The notes: generated by a model from the letters alone, not told the origin. 64,000 nucleotides of DNA from Oliverpabstia intestinalis (GCF_009696065.1 NZ_VUMS01000003.1:62001-126000), one strand, 5' to 3'; shown: positions 8,706 through 19,358, numbered from the stretch's first letter. Translations and numbers: made by a program.

Positions 8706-10190
8706 TTATGCATTATGAAGAATTGATTTGTGTTCGTAAATCGGTTCGCAGGTCAGCTGGATACCGAGACGTTTGAAGGTCTGGATATCAACCTGAGACA
8801 ACATCACACTTGTGTGTACCTGACAGCCTTTCAGGTTCGGGATCTGTTCCAGTGCTTTCTGAGCAGCCGGGTTCAGAGCAGTACTGCTGGAGAGCGCGAT
8901 CAGGATCTCATCGGTGTGCAGTCTCGGGTTGCGGCTTCCCAGATAAGAAGTTTTCAAAATCTGGATCGGTTCGATGGCAGCAGGGGAAAGAATATGTGTT
9001 TCATGGGAGATGCCAGCCAGCTCTTTCAGTGCGTTCAAAAGAAGAGCGGCAGAGGATCCCAGCAGATCAGAGGTCTTTCCGGTGATGATTTTACCGTCGG
9101 GCAATTCCATGGCAGCAGCCGGTGCACCGGTCTGTTCTGCGCGATTCAGGGCAGCACTGACAACCTTACGATCCTGTGGTGTGATATGTGCCTGCTTCAT
9201 CAGCAGTTCCAGCTTGAAGACTTCGTCTTCTTTTTTGGAACCATCTACCAGTCCGGCCTTTGCCTGATAATACCGGCGGATGATCTCCTGACGGGAAGCC
9301 TCCTGGCATACCTCATCATCGATGATACAATTTCCAGCCATATTGACCCCCATGTCTGTCGGAGATTTGTAAGGGCATTCACCGAAAATCCGTTCAAACA
9401 TGGCTTCCAGTACCGGGAAGATTTCCACATCACGATTGTAATTGACTGTAGTTTCTCCGTAAGCTTCCAGATGGAAAGGGTCGATCATATTGACATCGTT
9501 CAGATCAGCAGTGGCAGCTTCGTATGCCAGATTAACCGGATGCTTCAACGGGATATTCCAGATCGGGAATGTCTCAAACTTCGCATAACCGGCACGAACA
9601 CCACGTTTCTGCTCATGGTACAGCTGAGACAGGCAGGTAGCCATCTTTCCGCTTCCCGGACCCGGAGCTGTGATAACAACCAGAGGACGAGTGGTTTTGA
9701 TGTAATCATTCTTTCCATAGCCTTCGTCACTGACAATATGAGAAACATTATTTGGATATCCGTCAATGGAATAAAGAATGTATACCGGGATATCTAAGGT
9801 CTCCAGTTTCTTTTTGAAGGCATCTGCGCTTTTCTGACCGGTGTACTGGGTGATCGCAACGCTTCCCACATACAGACCTTTTCCGCGAAATGCTTCGATC
9901 AATCGCAGTACATCCAGATCATAGGTGATACCGAGATCTCCACGAACTTTGTTTTTTTCGATATCTCCGGCACTTATAACAACAACGATTTCTGCCTGGT
10001 CAGAAAGCTGCATCAGCATCTGTAGTTTGCTGTCCGGAGCAAAACCGGGCAGCACACGGGATGCGTGATAATCATCAAAAAGTTTTCCTCCAAACTCCAG
10101 GTAGAGTTTGTTGTCAAACTGATTGATACGTTCCCGGATGTGTTCAGACTGCATGGATAAATATTTTTGATTATCAAATCCGATTTTCAT
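8706..10190 (-). CDS. DUF1846 family protein
   Basis: A 494-residue soluble protein of the DUF1846 family, conserved in Firmicutes and other anaerobes, without an established function. Recognisable blocks are the N-terminal GFDNQKYLSMQSEHIRERI, a glycine-rich phosphate-loop-like segment at about residue 175 (TAPGPGSGKMATCLSQLYHE), and a C-terminal region rich in Ala/Ser (LSSSTALNPAAQKAL). Length is normal for the family. AGGAGG lies before the start (around 10200). It is transcribed alone, diverging from ftsH copy 2. The P-loop-like segment suggests nucleotide or phosphate binding, but that is inference. Confidence 0.88.
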   Translation of the reverse strand: MKIGFDNQKYLSMQSEHIRERINQFDNKLYLEFGGKLFDDYHASRVLPGFAPDSKLQMLMQLSDQAEIVVVISAGDIEKNKVRGDLGITYDLDVLRLIEAFRGKGLYVGSVAITQYTGQKSADAFKKKLETLDIPVYILYSIDGYPNNVSHIVSDEGYGKNDYIKTTRPLVVITAPGPGSGKMATCLSQLYHEQKRGVRAGYAKFETFPIWNIPLKHPVNLAYEAATADLNDVNMIDPFHLEAYGETTVNYNRDVEIFPVLEAMFERIFGECPYKSPTDMGVNMAGNCIIDDEVCQEASRQEIIRRYYQAKAGLVDGSKKEDEVFKLELLMKQAHITPQDRKVVSAALNRAEQTGAPAAAMELPDGKIITGKTSDLLGSSAALLLNALKELAGISHETHILSPAAIEPIQILKTSYLGSRNPRLHTDEILIALSSSTALNPAAQKALEQIPNLKGCQVHTSVMLSQVDIQTFKRLGIQLTCEPIYEHKSILHNA

Positions 10191-10372
10191 CTAACCTTGT
10201 CCTCCTGTATAAAAAATAAAATAACGTAACTGTTCTGTGTCTTTTATAAACACCGCCTATCGGACAGTTAAAAAATACATTCTCTAGTATACTACAAAAG
10301 AGACGAGAAATGCTATACAGAAATGAAAAAAAACAGTAATTTGAAAATTCGATGACGAAAGGGGGAAAAGAG

Positions 10373-10401
10373 TTGATTTATCGGGAAGAAATCTTTATAA
10401 T
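10373..10401 (+). promoter_or_regulatory. putative sigma-A promoter of the second ftsH
   Basis: TTGATT (10373-10378), 17 bases, TATAAT (10396-10401), 27 bases before the start codon. AGGAGG follows at about 10418. Confidence 0.65.
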
Positions 10402-10427
10402 AATGTAGGTATTAAAAGGAGGAAATT

Positions 10428-12527
10428 ATGGACCAAAGACCGAATAATTATAACGATCAGGGGCCGAACGGACAGGGACCGAATGGAAATGGCGGACCCG
10501 GAGGCCCAAAGAATAAATCATCTCTGTTGGTGCTGCTGATCTGTGTACTGGCAACCCTGCTGATCTGGACAGTGTTCAGCAATATTTTACAAAGTTCCAC
10601 ATCGAAAGAAATCACTTATGATAAATTTCTGGAGATGCTGGATAAAGGAGAAGTCAAATCAGTAGAACTGCAAAGTGGTGTGCTGACCATTGTTCCAAGG
10701 GAACAGAAAGTGGAGGGTGTGGAATTTGAATATTCTACCACTGCGATGGAAGACAGCACAACATTGACAGCGAGACTTCTGGAGGCAGAACAGAAAACCG
10801 GAAATAAGATCACTTTTAATGAGATCCAGCCAGACCCAACCGGATCGATCATCTATACTATTTTAAGTCTGCTGGTACCCTTTGTATTCCTGATTATCCT
10901 GATGAACTGGTTGATGAGAAAGATGAACAAAGGCGGCGGAATGATGGGGGTTGGAAAAAGCAAAGCCAAAGCCTATGTACAGCAAGAAACCGGTGTTACG
11001 TTCAAAGACGTAGCCGGTGAGGATGAAGCGAAAGAATCCTTGCAGGAAGTGGTGGATTTCCTGCATAATCCGGGAAAATACACGACAATCGGTGCAAAAC
11101 TGCCAAAAGGAGCCCTTCTTGTAGGACCTCCGGGAACAGGAAAAACTCTGTTGGCCAAAGCAGTTGCCGGAGAGGCGCATGTACCATTCTTTTCTTTGTC
11201 AGGGTCTGATTTTGTGGAGATGTTTGTCGGTGTGGGTGCTTCCCGTGTCCGTGATTTGTTCGAAGAAGCTAAGAAGAACGCACCGTGTATCATTTTTATT
11301 GATGAGATTGATGCAATTGGTAAAAGCCGTGACAGCCGGTATGGTGGCGGTAACGATGAACGGGAACAGACACTGAACCAGCTGCTTGCGGAGATGGATG
11401 GTTTTGATTCATCCAAGGGTATTCTGATCCTGGCGGCGACCAATCGTCCGGAGATTCTGGACCCGGCACTGCTTCGTCCGGGTCGTTTTGACCGTCGGGT
11501 TATTGTGGAACGTCCGGATCTGAAAGGACGTGTCAATATCCTGAAAGTGCATGCAAAAGATGTGTCACTGGATGAAACCGTGGATCTGGATGCGATTGCA
11601 CTGGCAACTTCCGGAGCAGTAGGATCTGATCTTGCCAATATGATCAATGAGGCAGCCATTCTTGCTGTAAAGAACGGAAGAAAAGCCGTTTCTCAGAAAG
11701 ATCTCTATGAAGCAGTGGAAGTTGTCCTGGTCGGTAAAGAAAAGAAGGATCGTATTCTCAGTCAGGAAGAACGCCGGATCGTTTCTTACCATGAGGTGGG
11801 TCATGCACTGGTAAGTGCACTGCAGAAGGATGCGGAGCCTGTGCAGAAGATTACGATTGTACCGCGGACCATGGGAGCACTCGGATATGTCATGCAGGTA
11901 CCGGAAGAAGAAAAATATCTGAATACCAAAGCGGAGCTGGAAGCGATGCTGGTAGGTCTTCTTGGTGGTCGTGCTGCAGAAGAAGTGGTATTCGGGAATG
12001 TAACAACCGGAGCATCTAATGATATTGAAAAAGCTACGCAGATTGCGAAAGCGATGATCACCCAGTACGGCATGTCTGAAAAGTTCGGACTGATGGGACT
12101 GGCGAGTGTGGAGCATGAGTATCTGAACGGCCGTGCAACTCTGAACTGTGGCGATGCAACAGCAACTGAGATTGATCACGAAGTGATGAAGATGCTGAAA
12201 GAGTCTTACGAGCAGGCAAAACAGATGCTTTGCGAACACAGGAAAACACTGGACAAGATAGCCGCATTCCTGATCGAGCGCGAGACGATCACCGGAAAAG
12301 AATTCATGGAGATTTTCCATGAAGCAGAAGGTACAGAGGGAAAGGAACCGGAACCCGCAGAAACAGCAGTGGAAGCAACACAGGAAACACCGGATGCGGA
12401 ACCGATGACAGAAACCGCATTGCAGGAGGAAGAAGTAACTGCGGATCCTGTCAGCGATACACCAGAAGAAAAGAAAGTACAGGAGCCGGTGAAGGAAGAC
12501 TCACAGGAATCTCCGATACAGGAATAA
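10428..12527 (+). CDS. ftsH: ATP-dependent zinc metalloprotease FtsH (copy 2, long form)
   Basis: A 699-residue FtsH. Residues 1-30 are rich in Asn/Gly/Pro ([16 protein letters not shown]) and cytoplasmic. Two membrane segments follow (about 32-51 and 141-162), then the AAA domain (Walker A GPPGTGKT at about 233-240, [15 protein letters not shown]), and the zinc site HEVGH at about 455-459. The last ~65 residues form an acidic Pro/Glu/Thr tail ([20 protein letters not shown]) that copy 1 lacks; such tails are common in FtsH but poorly understood. The two copies share the AAA and protease core but differ in both ends, so they may recognise different substrates or form mixed hexamers. Confidence 0.95.
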   Translation: MDQRPNNYNDQGPNGQGPNGNGGPGGPKNKSSLLVLLICVLATLLIWTVFSNILQSSTSKEITYDKFLEMLDKGEVKSVELQSGVLTIVPREQKVEGVEFEYSTTAMEDSTTLTARLLEAEQKTGNKITFNEIQPDPTGSIIYTILSLLVPFVFLIILMNWLMRKMNKGGGMMGVGKSKAKAYVQQETGVTFKDVAGEDEAKESLQEVVDFLHNPGKYTTIGAKLPKGALLVGPPGTGKTLLAKAVAGEAHVPFFSLSGSDFVEMFVGVGASRVRDLFEEAKKNAPCIIFIDEIDAIGKSRDSRYGGGNDEREQTLNQLLAEMDGFDSSKGILILAATNRPEILDPALLRPGRFDRRVIVERPDLKGRVNILKVHAKDVSLDETVDLDAIALATSGAVGSDLANMINEAAILAVKNGRKAVSQKDLYEAVEVVLVGKEKKDRILSQEERRIVSYHEVGHALVSALQKDAEPVQKITIVPRTMGALGYVMQVPEEEKYLNTKAELEAMLVGLLGGRAAEEVVFGNVTTGASNDIEKATQIAKAMITQYGMSEKFGLMGLASVEHEYLNGRATLNCGDATATEIDHEVMKMLKESYEQAKQMLCEHRKTLDKIAAFLIERETITGKEFMEIFHEAEGTEGKEPEPAETAVEATQETPDAEPMTETALQEEEVTADPVSDTPEEKKVQEPVKEDSQESPIQE

Positions 12528-12560
12528 AAGAAATATCTGCCGGAAGGCAGGCAAAGAGAA

Positions 12561-12600
12561 AGGAAAATGGAACAGGAGACTGCGCCATTTTCCTTTTTTC
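12561..12600 (+). terminator. terminator of the second ftsH
   Basis: AGGAAAATGG pairs with CCATTTTCCT, 14-base loop, followed by six T. It lies between ftsH and uvrC and argues that the upstream ATG at 12567 inside it is not the uvrC start. Confidence 0.75.
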
Positions 12601-12647
12601 AAAAACAGAGATCTGAGAAACATAGGAAAGAAGGGAAAACAGGGGTT

Positions 12648-14495
12648 ATGTTTGATATACAGGAAGAACTGAAAAAACTGCCGGGAAAACCGGGAGTTTA
12701 CATTATGCACGATGCGAAAGATACGATCATCTATGTGGGAAAAGCCATCAGTCTGAAAAACAGGGTCCGGCAGTATTTTCAAAGCAGCAGAAATCTTGGA
12801 ATCAAGAAAGAACAGATGGTGCAGCAGATCGCCCGGTTTGAGTACATCATCACAGATTCCGAGCTGGAGGCTCTGGTGCTGGAGTGTAACCTGATCAAGG
12901 AATACCGGCCGAAGTACAACACGATGCTCAAGGACGACAAAACTTATCCGTATCTGAAAGTGACGGTTAATGAGGAATATCCACGGGTACTGTTTGTGCG
13001 GCAGATGAAAAAGGACAAAGCAAAATATTTCGGACCGTACACCAGTTCCAATGCGGTCAAGGATTCGATGGAGCTGATCCGCAAGCTCTACCATGTCCGT
13101 ACCTGCAACCGGAATCTGCCACGGGATATCGGCAAGGAGCGCCCCTGCCTGTATTATCACATCAAACAGTGTAAGGCACCGTGTCAGGGGTATATTTCCA
13201 AAGAGGAGTATCAGAAGCAGATTGAGGGGGTGCTGGATTTCTTGAACGGGGATTATAAAAAACTGTTAAAAGAACTCGAAGAGAAGATGCTTGCGGCATC
13301 AGAAGAACTGCGTTTTGAGGAGGCCGGGGAATATCGGGATCTGATGCAGAGTGTACAGAAGATCGGTGAGCGTCAGAAGATCACCGGAAGTCAGGGAGAG
13401 GATAAGGATGTGATCGCGATGGCGATGGATGAAGAAGATGCAGTGGTACAGGTGTTTTTTATCCGGGAAGGTAAAATGATCGGAAGAGATCATTTCTATT
13501 TGCGGATCGCAGCAGATGCCACACCATCGCAGATTCTTCTGAATTTTGTGAAACAGTTCTATGCAGGGACACCGTTTATCCCGAAAGAGCTGATGCTGCA
13601 AAGAGATATTGATGAGATTGAAGTGCTGGAGGAGTGGCTCAGTAAAAAACGGGGACAGAAAGTGCATATCAGGGTGCCGAAAAAGGGAACGAAAGAGAAA
13701 CTGGTGGAACTGGCAGCAAGGAATGCACGAATGGTACTGACCCAGGATAAGGAGAAACTGAAACGGGAAGAGGGAAGAACAATCGGAGCTATGAAAGAAA
13801 TCTGCGATCTTCTGGAACTGGACAGTCTGCAGCGGGTAGAGTCCTATGATATCTCCAACATCAGCGGATTTGAGTCGGTAGGTTCCATGGTGGTTTATGA
13901 AAAAGGAAAACCGAAAAGAAACGATTATCGCAAGTTTAAGATCAAATCTGTACAGGGACCGGACGATTACGCCAGCATGGAAGAAGTGCTGACAAGGCGG
14001 TTCCGGAGAGGAATTGAGGAACAAAAAGACAAAGAAGAAGAGGAATTCAGTGGTTTCAGTCAGTTCCCGGACCTGATCCTGATGGATGGTGGAAAGGGAC
14101 AGGTGCATGTGGCAGAACAGGTACTGGCGGAACTCGGGCTTACGATTCCGGTATGCGGTATGGTCAAAGATGACAATCACCGGACAAGGGGGCTGTACTA
14201 TCAGGAGCATGAGATTCCTATCAGTCACACCAGTGAGGGGTTTAAGCTGATTACGAGAATCCAGGATGAAGTGCATCGGTTCGCTATTGAATATCATCGT
14301 CTGCTTCGAAGCAAGGGACAGATCCATTCGATTCTGGATGATATTGAGGGTATCGGGCCGACACGGAGAAAGGCACTGATGAAATATTTCAAATCCATCG
14401 AGGAGATCCGGGTGGCAAGTGAAGAGGAACTTGGCAATGTTCCGTCGATGAATCGGCAGTCTGCACAAAAAGTGTACCAATTTTTTCATTCTTGA
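12648..14495 (+). CDS. uvrC: excinuclease ABC subunit C
   Basis: A 615-residue UvrC, which makes both incisions around bulky DNA lesions after UvrA/UvrB loading. The GIY-YIG nuclease is at about residues 12-90 ([20 protein letters not shown]), the UVR domain that binds UvrB at about 200-235 ([20 protein letters not shown]), the RNase H-like second nuclease at about 390-530 ([24 protein letters not shown]), and the tandem helix-hairpin-helix at the end ([14 protein letters not shown]). The start at 12648 fits family length; an in-frame ATG at 12567 lies in a terminator. The ribosome site is weak (AAGAAGGGAAAACAGGGG). A cysteine set of the Fe-S type is visible around [23 protein letters not shown]. 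Confidence 0.94.
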   Translation: MFDIQEELKKLPGKPGVYIMHDAKDTIIYVGKAISLKNRVRQYFQSSRNLGIKKEQMVQQIARFEYIITDSELEALVLECNLIKEYRPKYNTMLKDDKTYPYLKVTVNEEYPRVLFVRQMKKDKAKYFGPYTSSNAVKDSMELIRKLYHVRTCNRNLPRDIGKERPCLYYHIKQCKAPCQGYISKEEYQKQIEGVLDFLNGDYKKLLKELEEKMLAASEELRFEEAGEYRDLMQSVQKIGERQKITGSQGEDKDVIAMAMDEEDAVVQVFFIREGKMIGRDHFYLRIAADATPSQILLNFVKQFYAGTPFIPKELMLQRDIDEIEVLEEWLSKKRGQKVHIRVPKKGTKEKLVELAARNARMVLTQDKEKLKREEGRTIGAMKEICDLLELDSLQRVESYDISNISGFESVGSMVVYEKGKPKRNDYRKFKIKSVQGPDDYASMEEVLTRRFRRGIEEQKDKEEEEFSGFSQFPDLILMDGGKGQVHVAEQVLAELGLTIPVCGMVKDDNHRTRGLYYQEHEIPISHTSEGFKLITRIQDEVHRFAIEYHRLLRSKGQIHSILDDIEGIGPTRRKALMKYFKSIEEIRVASEEELGNVPSMNRQSAQKVYQFFHS

Positions 14496-14506
14496 TGGTT
14501 GATTTC

Positions 14507-14535
14507 TTGCAGTTTGAGGTTTCATGTGATAAGAT
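14507..14535 (+). promoter_or_regulatory. putative promoter of hprK-glk
   Basis: TTGCAG (14507-14512), 17 bases, TAAGAT (14530-14535), between uvrC and hprK. Confidence 0.5.
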
Positions 14536-14567
14536 ATTTATAAAGTTTTGAAAAAGGAGAGCGAGAT

Positions 14568-15500
14568 ATGAAGGCTGTAAAACTGACCAAACTGGTTCAA
14601 GAAATGAACCTGAAGAATCTTACGCCGGAAGTGGACATGGAGCATGTACGCATCACTCTTCCGGATATTAACAGACCGGCCCTTCAGCTGACAGGATATT
14701 TTGAACATTTTGCCTCTGAACGTGTACAGATTATCGGTTATGTAGAGTATACTTATTTGATGCACCTGAATCCGGAAGAGCGAAAACGCAGTTTTGAGAA
14801 TTTTGTATCCAAACAGATTCCCTGTGTGATCTTTACGACGATGACGGAACCGGATGAAGATATGCTGGATATGGGAAGAAAGTACAATGTGCCGATTCTT
14901 GTAACCGAAAAAACCACATCCAATTTCATGGCAGAGATTATCCGCTGGCTGAATGTACAGCTGGCACCGTGTATCTCCATTCATGGTGTACTGGTGGATG
15001 TATATGGCGAAGGTGTTCTTATCATGGGTGAGAGCGGTATCGGTAAGAGTGAAGCAGCTCTGGAGCTGATCAAACGCGGTCATCGTCTGGTAAGTGATGA
15101 TGTGGTGGAGATCAGCAAAGTCAGTGATGTGGAACTGGTGGGAACTGCACCGGATATCACCCGGCATTTTATTGAACTGCGTGGTATCGGTATCATTGAT
15201 GTGAAGACGCTGTTTGGTGTGGAAAGTGTAAAAAATACCCAGTCCATCGATCTGGTCATCAAACTGGAAGAATGGAGCCGGGATAAAGAATACGACCGTC
15301 TGGGACTGAAAGAAGAATATACAGAGATCCTTGGCAATAAAGTGGTGTGCCATTCTCTGCCGATCCGTCCGGGTCGAAATCTGGCTGTTATCGTGGAATC
15401 TGCGGCAGTCAACCACCGTCAGAAAAAGATGGGATATAATGCGGCACAGGAACTGTATAACCGTGTACAGGCGAACCTGGCAAAAAAGAAGGAGGACTAA
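14568..15500 (+). CDS. hprK: HPr kinase/phosphorylase
   Basis: A 310-residue bifunctional enzyme that phosphorylates or dephosphorylates HPr at Ser46, the central sensor of carbon catabolite control in low-GC Gram-positives. The C-terminal catalytic domain has the Walker A GESGIGKS at residues 154-161, the nearby conserved His in CISIHGVLVDV, and the HprK signature around FIELRGIGIIDVKTLFG. The N-terminal domain (1-130) is of the MurF-like fold seen in the family. AAAAAGGAGAG precedes the ATG. The last codons contain the AGGAGG used by the glucokinase gene, four bases downstream of its stop, so sensor and sugar kinase are made together. Confidence 0.95.
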   Translation: MKAVKLTKLVQEMNLKNLTPEVDMEHVRITLPDINRPALQLTGYFEHFASERVQIIGYVEYTYLMHLNPEERKRSFENFVSKQIPCVIFTTMTEPDEDMLDMGRKYNVPILVTEKTTSNFMAEIIRWLNVQLAPCISIHGVLVDVYGEGVLIMGESGIGKSEAALELIKRGHRLVSDDVVEISKVSDVELVGTAPDITRHFIELRGIGIIDVKTLFGVESVKNTQSIDLVIKLEEWSRDKEYDRLGLKEEYTEILGNKVVCHSLPIRPGRNLAVIVESAAVNHRQKKMGYNAAQELYNRVQANLAKKKED

Positions 15501-15504
15501 AAAG

Positions 15505-16440
15505 ATGAGTTATTGTTTTGGAATTGATATCGGAGGAACAACCGTAAAATGCGGATTATTTACAACAGAAGGTGTACTTCTGGAAAAATGGGAGATCAAA
15601 ACCCGTACAGAAGAAAATGGAAAAGCAATCCTTCCGGATGTAGCAGAAACGATCCTGAAAAAAATGGAAGAAAAAGGAATTGAAAAAACAGAAGTTACCG
15701 GTGTGGGTGTAGGTGTTCCGGGACCTGTTGTAAAAGAAAGAGAAGTACAGGTGGCAGTTAATCTGCACTGGGGATATACCATGCTGGCAGATGATCTGGA
15801 AAAACTGCTGGATCAGATTCCGGTAAAAGTAGGAAATGATGCCAACGTTGCAGCTCTTGGTGAGATGTGGAAAGGCGGTGGAGAAGGTACAAAGAACCTG
15901 ATCATGGCTACACTGGGAACCGGTGTCGGCGGCGGTATTATTGTGGACGGTAAGATTGTCACCGGAGCACATGGAGCAGGTGGAGAAATCGGACATGCCT
16001 TTGTGGAACCGGAAGAAACCGAAAGCTGTAACTGTGGAAATAAAGGTTGTCTGGAACAGCTGGCTTCTGCTACCGGTATCGTAAGAATCGGTAAAAAAAT
16101 CATGGCAGAAAATACTGCTGAGACAAAACTGCATCTGGATAATTTCAGCGCAAAAACCATCTTTGACGCATATAAAGAAGGCGACAGTGTAGCAAAACAG
16201 ATCGTAGATAAATTTGCCGAGTATCTGGGAACGGCACTGGCTGTTTTTACCTGCGTGGTAGACCCGGAAGTAATTGTTATTGGTGGTGGTGTATCCAAAG
16301 CAGGTCAGCCTCTGATAGATGCAGTGGCAGGCTACTACAAAGAACACGCTTTCATCAGCTGTAAAGACACTCCGATCGTTCTGGCAAAACTGGACAACGA
16401 TGCCGGAATCTACGGAGCTGCAAAACTGGTAGTCGCTTAG
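15505..16440 (+). CDS. glk: ROK-family glucokinase
   Basis: A 311-residue ROK kinase, expected to phosphorylate glucose with ATP. N-terminal phosphate loop FGIDIGGTTVKCGLF, catalytic Asp in VGNDANVAALGE, the GTGVGGGI glycine motif, and the ROK zinc site (GHAFVEPEE then CNCGNKGCLEQ). A long upstream frame to 15331 overlaps hprK and is not used: AGGAGG at 15490-15495 fits the ATG at 15505. Position right after hprK supports a role in glucose entry to glycolysis and thus in the metabolite signal read by HprK; other ROK sugar kinases cannot be fully excluded. Confidence 0.92.
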   Translation: MSYCFGIDIGGTTVKCGLFTTEGVLLEKWEIKTRTEENGKAILPDVAETILKKMEEKGIEKTEVTGVGVGVPGPVVKEREVQVAVNLHWGYTMLADDLEKLLDQIPVKVGNDANVAALGEMWKGGGEGTKNLIMATLGTGVGGGIIVDGKIVTGAHGAGGEIGHAFVEPEETESCNCGNKGCLEQLASATGIVRIGKKIMAENTAETKLHLDNFSAKTIFDAYKEGDSVAKQIVDKFAEYLGTALAVFTCVVDPEVIVIGGGVSKAGQPLIDAVAGYYKEHAFISCKDTPIVLAKLDNDAGIYGAAKLVVA

Positions 16441-16483
16441 ATGAAAATAAGAACAAACAATGAGATGAAATCGTTGTCTGAAT

Positions 16484-16524
16484 GTAACTATTCAGTAGTC
16501 ACTGTGAAGGTACTGAACAGTTAC
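16484..16524. mobile_element. 41-bp mini-MITE with exact 8-bp target duplication
   Basis: GTAACTATTCAGTA at the left and TACTGAACAGTTAC at the right, with only 13 bases between. It is flanked on both sides by GTCTGAAT (16476-16483 and 16525-16532). The ends match the 142-bp copies at 28638 and 60214, so it is an internally deleted copy that either moved as such or lost its centre after insertion. Confidence 0.85.
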
Positions 16525-16534
16525 GTCTGAATAA

Positions 16535-16588
16535 CAAAAAGAACGGATACAAATCCATGAAAAACATGGTATTGTATCCGTTCTTTTT
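16535..16588. terminator. bidirectional terminator between glucokinase and PBP
   Basis: AAAAAGAACGGATAC pairs with GTATCCGTTCTTTTT around a smaller inner hairpin (CCATGAAAAACATGG). A-run and T-run on opposite sides. Confidence 0.85.
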
Positions 16589-16633
16589 GTTGCATTGTAT
16601 CGCGATAACCGGTCCGGTGGACTAATTATGATT
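16589..16633. repeat. post-terminator repeat, copy b
   Basis: GTTGCATTGTATCGCGATAA, then an inverted repeat around GGTCCGGTGGACTAA. It starts where the T-run of the terminator ends. Confidence 0.65.
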
Positions 16634-16653
16634 CCATCTGTTATGTGGATCTG

Positions 16654-19278
16654 TCAGGCGGCCGGAGCTGCATCCTGTCCGCCGGTATCCGGAGTGGCAG
16701 GATCACCGCCTGCAGCCGGAGCAGAAGCATCCGGTGGTGCAGCATCGGTGCCACCGGTATCCGACGGTGTTGCGCCAGCACCGGCATCCGTTGTTGTGCC
16801 ATCTCCGGTCGCAGAATCTGTGGTTTCTCCGGTAGTGGTATCACCATCTGTATTGATCTCAGAGTCGGAAGGACTTGCTTCCGGTGAGGGCAATGGAGGT
16901 GGTGTAGGAGCCACATAATGGCGGGTACACCGCACAGTAGGAATTGTAGAAGTTTCAAAATATTCTGTACGGGTTGGGCATCCGGAACCTGCCAGCAGTC
17001 CGCTGGAGGTACAGATCGTAGCCTGCTTTACAGTGGAAGGAATCTCGAAATCCACATAAGGAAGATCCGCATGAATCCGGCCCATAACCTTTTTCCACAA
17101 GTTTTTATGGAAAGATTTGCAGTCATCTTCCAGAAATTCGTTGGTGTCATAACCTGCCCATACGGCACAGGTGTAATATGGTGTAAAACCTGCAAACCAC
17201 ACGTCACGAGTTGCAGAAGTTGTACCTGTCTTACCTGCTACCGGCATATTATCCAGTTTCAGACCGTTACCGGTACCACCCTCATCGTTGACAACACTTT
17301 CGAGAGCACTTGTGAGCAGATAAGCGGTGCTTTCACGGAAGACTTCGGTTGTTTTTGGTTTGTTTTCCAGTACCACATCCCCGTTCTGATCCAGAATCTT
17401 GGTATAAAATACCGGTTTGGTGTAAGTACCACCGTTAGCGATTGCAGCGTAGGCAGCAGTCAGTTCCAATGTGGAAACACCGTTGGTGATACCGCCCAGG
17501 GCAGTAGGTTCTCTGGCGTCATCGAAAACCTGACCGTTGATTACTTCGTGATCGGTAACTTTTTCGAACCCTAGATCTTTCAGATACGTATATCCAAGTC
17601 GTGGGGTCACATCACGGAAGCACTGTACGGCAATGGTATTACAGGAATACTTGAGAGCATCACGGATCGTCATGGTACCGCGATAACCGCTGTAGGCATT
17701 TTTAACCGGGCGGTTTGTATTCTCATAAGTGATGGCCTGATCCACATAAGTGTCTGCCAGAGTAAGTCCAAGATCATTGATAGCAGGTCCGTAAACAGCC
17801 AGCGGTTTGAAAGTAGAACCAGGCTGGCGGTAGGTATCGGTTGCCCGGTTCAGAGTAAGACTGGCAGTCTTTTCACCACGTCCTCCGACCAGAGCTTTGA
17901 CATATCCGGTGTGCTGGTCAATGATAACCATAGAAGATTGTGGCTGAGGAGCAAAGCTGATTCGTTCGGCAAGAATAGTTTCACCTTCACCAACGACGGC
18001 TGCTTTATATTCATCCACATAGTGTTGTGCTTCTTCTTCGGAGTCAAATAAAAGATCAAAATTATCTTCTCCATGATCTTTGAAATATAGTTTCATCATT
18101 TCTTTACTATAGTTCTGGATGGTTCCGTCTGCTTTCTGCACTGTCAGGGCCCAGTCGATACCGAGCTGTATATGAGCCGGGAAGTTTTCTTCATTTTGAT
18201 ATTCTTCATCCAGGATAGACTGAATTGCCGGATCCTGTGTGGTATAGATCCGAAGACCACCACTGTAAAGTGCATTTTGTGCCTGTACTTTTGTATAGCC
18301 TTTCTGTTCCTGCAGATCGGTAATGATCTGCGAGGTCAGTTCATCAATGAAATAAGAGTACGGGGTAGCGGTTTCCTGGGAAGAATCTGTTTCCTGGATC
18401 CGTTCATAGACGTTGTCAGCAAGCGCTTCCTGATATTCTGCTTCGGAAATATATCCCTGATTCCGCATATTGGTCAGTACCTTTTTGCGACGTTTTGCAT
18501 TTTCTTCCGGAAAACGAATCGGATTATATGCATAAGGATTCTGGGGGATTGCAGCAAGTACGGCACATTCGGAAAGTGTCAGATCTTCGCTGTTTTTCCC
18601 AAAATAGCGCTGAGCCGCGGCCTGAACACCATAAGTTCCCGCAGACAGATTGATGGTATTCAGATAATTTTCCAGAATTACACTTTTGGTATCCATTCCT
18701 TCGGCAGTCAGGGAAGCTTCCAGCTGGAGTGCCAGATACTGTTCCTGGATCTTACGCTTGAAACGTTCGATCTTACCTTCGTTGGTCCAGTTGGTAAATA
18801 CATTATTTTTCAGAAGCTGCTGTGTCAGAGTACTGGCGCCCTCATTAAAATGAAATCCATGGGAGACACCGTTTACAAAAGCACGTAAAATTCCCTGGAT
18901 ATCAATTCCATTATGTTCGTAAAAACGTTCATCCTCGATGGCAACGATTGCATGCTGCATATTCAGCGGAATCTTGCTGATCGATACCGACATACGGTTG
19001 GCATTGGGAGCGGACAGTTTCTGAAGCTGATTACCATCTGCATCATACACGAAGGTGGCATTTCCACTGGGCATGATGTTTACATCAGAGATATCCGGAG
19101 CAGTATCGAGAATAGCACGGAAAGCGCCAATCCCCATGCAACAGAAGATCACACATACTGCAGCAAAACTCAGAAACAGAATGCGCAGAAAAGTGACACC
19201 CGCCCGTTTTCCTCTTTTCGAGGAGGCGGAAGACAGTTGTTTTCGCTTTTTCTGGGTGGAATTTTTTCCAAAATTCAT
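16654..19278 (-). CDS. ponA: class A penicillin-binding protein (PBP1A type)
   Basis: An 874-residue bifunctional peptidoglycan synthase. A basic cytoplasmic N-terminus (KKRKQLSSASSKRGKRAG) and one membrane anchor (about 30-52) precede the GT51 transglycosylase (IVAIEDERFYEHNGID, GASTLTQQLLKN, KIQEQYLALQLE). The transpeptidase has the active-site serine in GSTFK (Ser488), SCN in KYSCNTIA, and KTGTT. The C-terminal ~90 residues are a low-complexity Pro/Ala/Thr/Gly/Asp tail, usual for this class in Firmicutes and probably extended in the wall. The start at 19278 has AGGAGG; the alternative at 19326 has none. Convergent with glucokinase over a shared terminator. Confidence 0.95.
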   Translation of the reverse strand: MNFGKNSTQKKRKQLSSASSKRGKRAGVTFLRILFLSFAAVCVIFCCMGIGAFRAILDTAPDISDVNIMPSGNATFVYDADGNQLQKLSAPNANRMSVSISKIPLNMQHAIVAIEDERFYEHNGIDIQGILRAFVNGVSHGFHFNEGASTLTQQLLKNNVFTNWTNEGKIERFKRKIQEQYLALQLEASLTAEGMDTKSVILENYLNTINLSAGTYGVQAAAQRYFGKNSEDLTLSECAVLAAIPQNPYAYNPIRFPEENAKRRKKVLTNMRNQGYISEAEYQEALADNVYERIQETDSSQETATPYSYFIDELTSQIITDLQEQKGYTKVQAQNALYSGGLRIYTTQDPAIQSILDEEYQNEENFPAHIQLGIDWALTVQKADGTIQNYSKEMMKLYFKDHGEDNFDLLFDSEEEAQHYVDEYKAAVVGEGETILAERISFAPQPQSSMVIIDQHTGYVKALVGGRGEKTASLTLNRATDTYRQPGSTFKPLAVYGPAINDLGLTLADTYVDQAITYENTNRPVKNAYSGYRGTMTIRDALKYSCNTIAVQCFRDVTPRLGYTYLKDLGFEKVTDHEVINGQVFDDAREPTALGGITNGVSTLELTAAYAAIANGGTYTKPVFYTKILDQNGDVVLENKPKTTEVFRESTAYLLTSALESVVNDEGGTGNGLKLDNMPVAGKTGTTSATRDVWFAGFTPYYTCAVWAGYDTNEFLEDDCKSFHKNLWKKVMGRIHADLPYVDFEIPSTVKQATICTSSGLLAGSGCPTRTEYFETSTIPTVRCTRHYVAPTPPPLPSPEASPSDSEINTDGDTTTGETTDSATGDGTTTDAGAGATPSDTGGTDAAPPDASAPAAGGDPATPDTGGQDAAPAA

Positions 19279-19358
19279 TTGTGTACCTCCTTTATCCTGC
19301 TTATTATAGCAAATTTCAAAATTCAATAAAAGACTGAATTAAAAAGTTCACATTTTCC

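Noticed and set aside
12567-12650. Earlier ATG as the start of uvrC
   Set aside because: It lies inside the terminator hairpin of ftsH and would add 27 residues with no family similarity.
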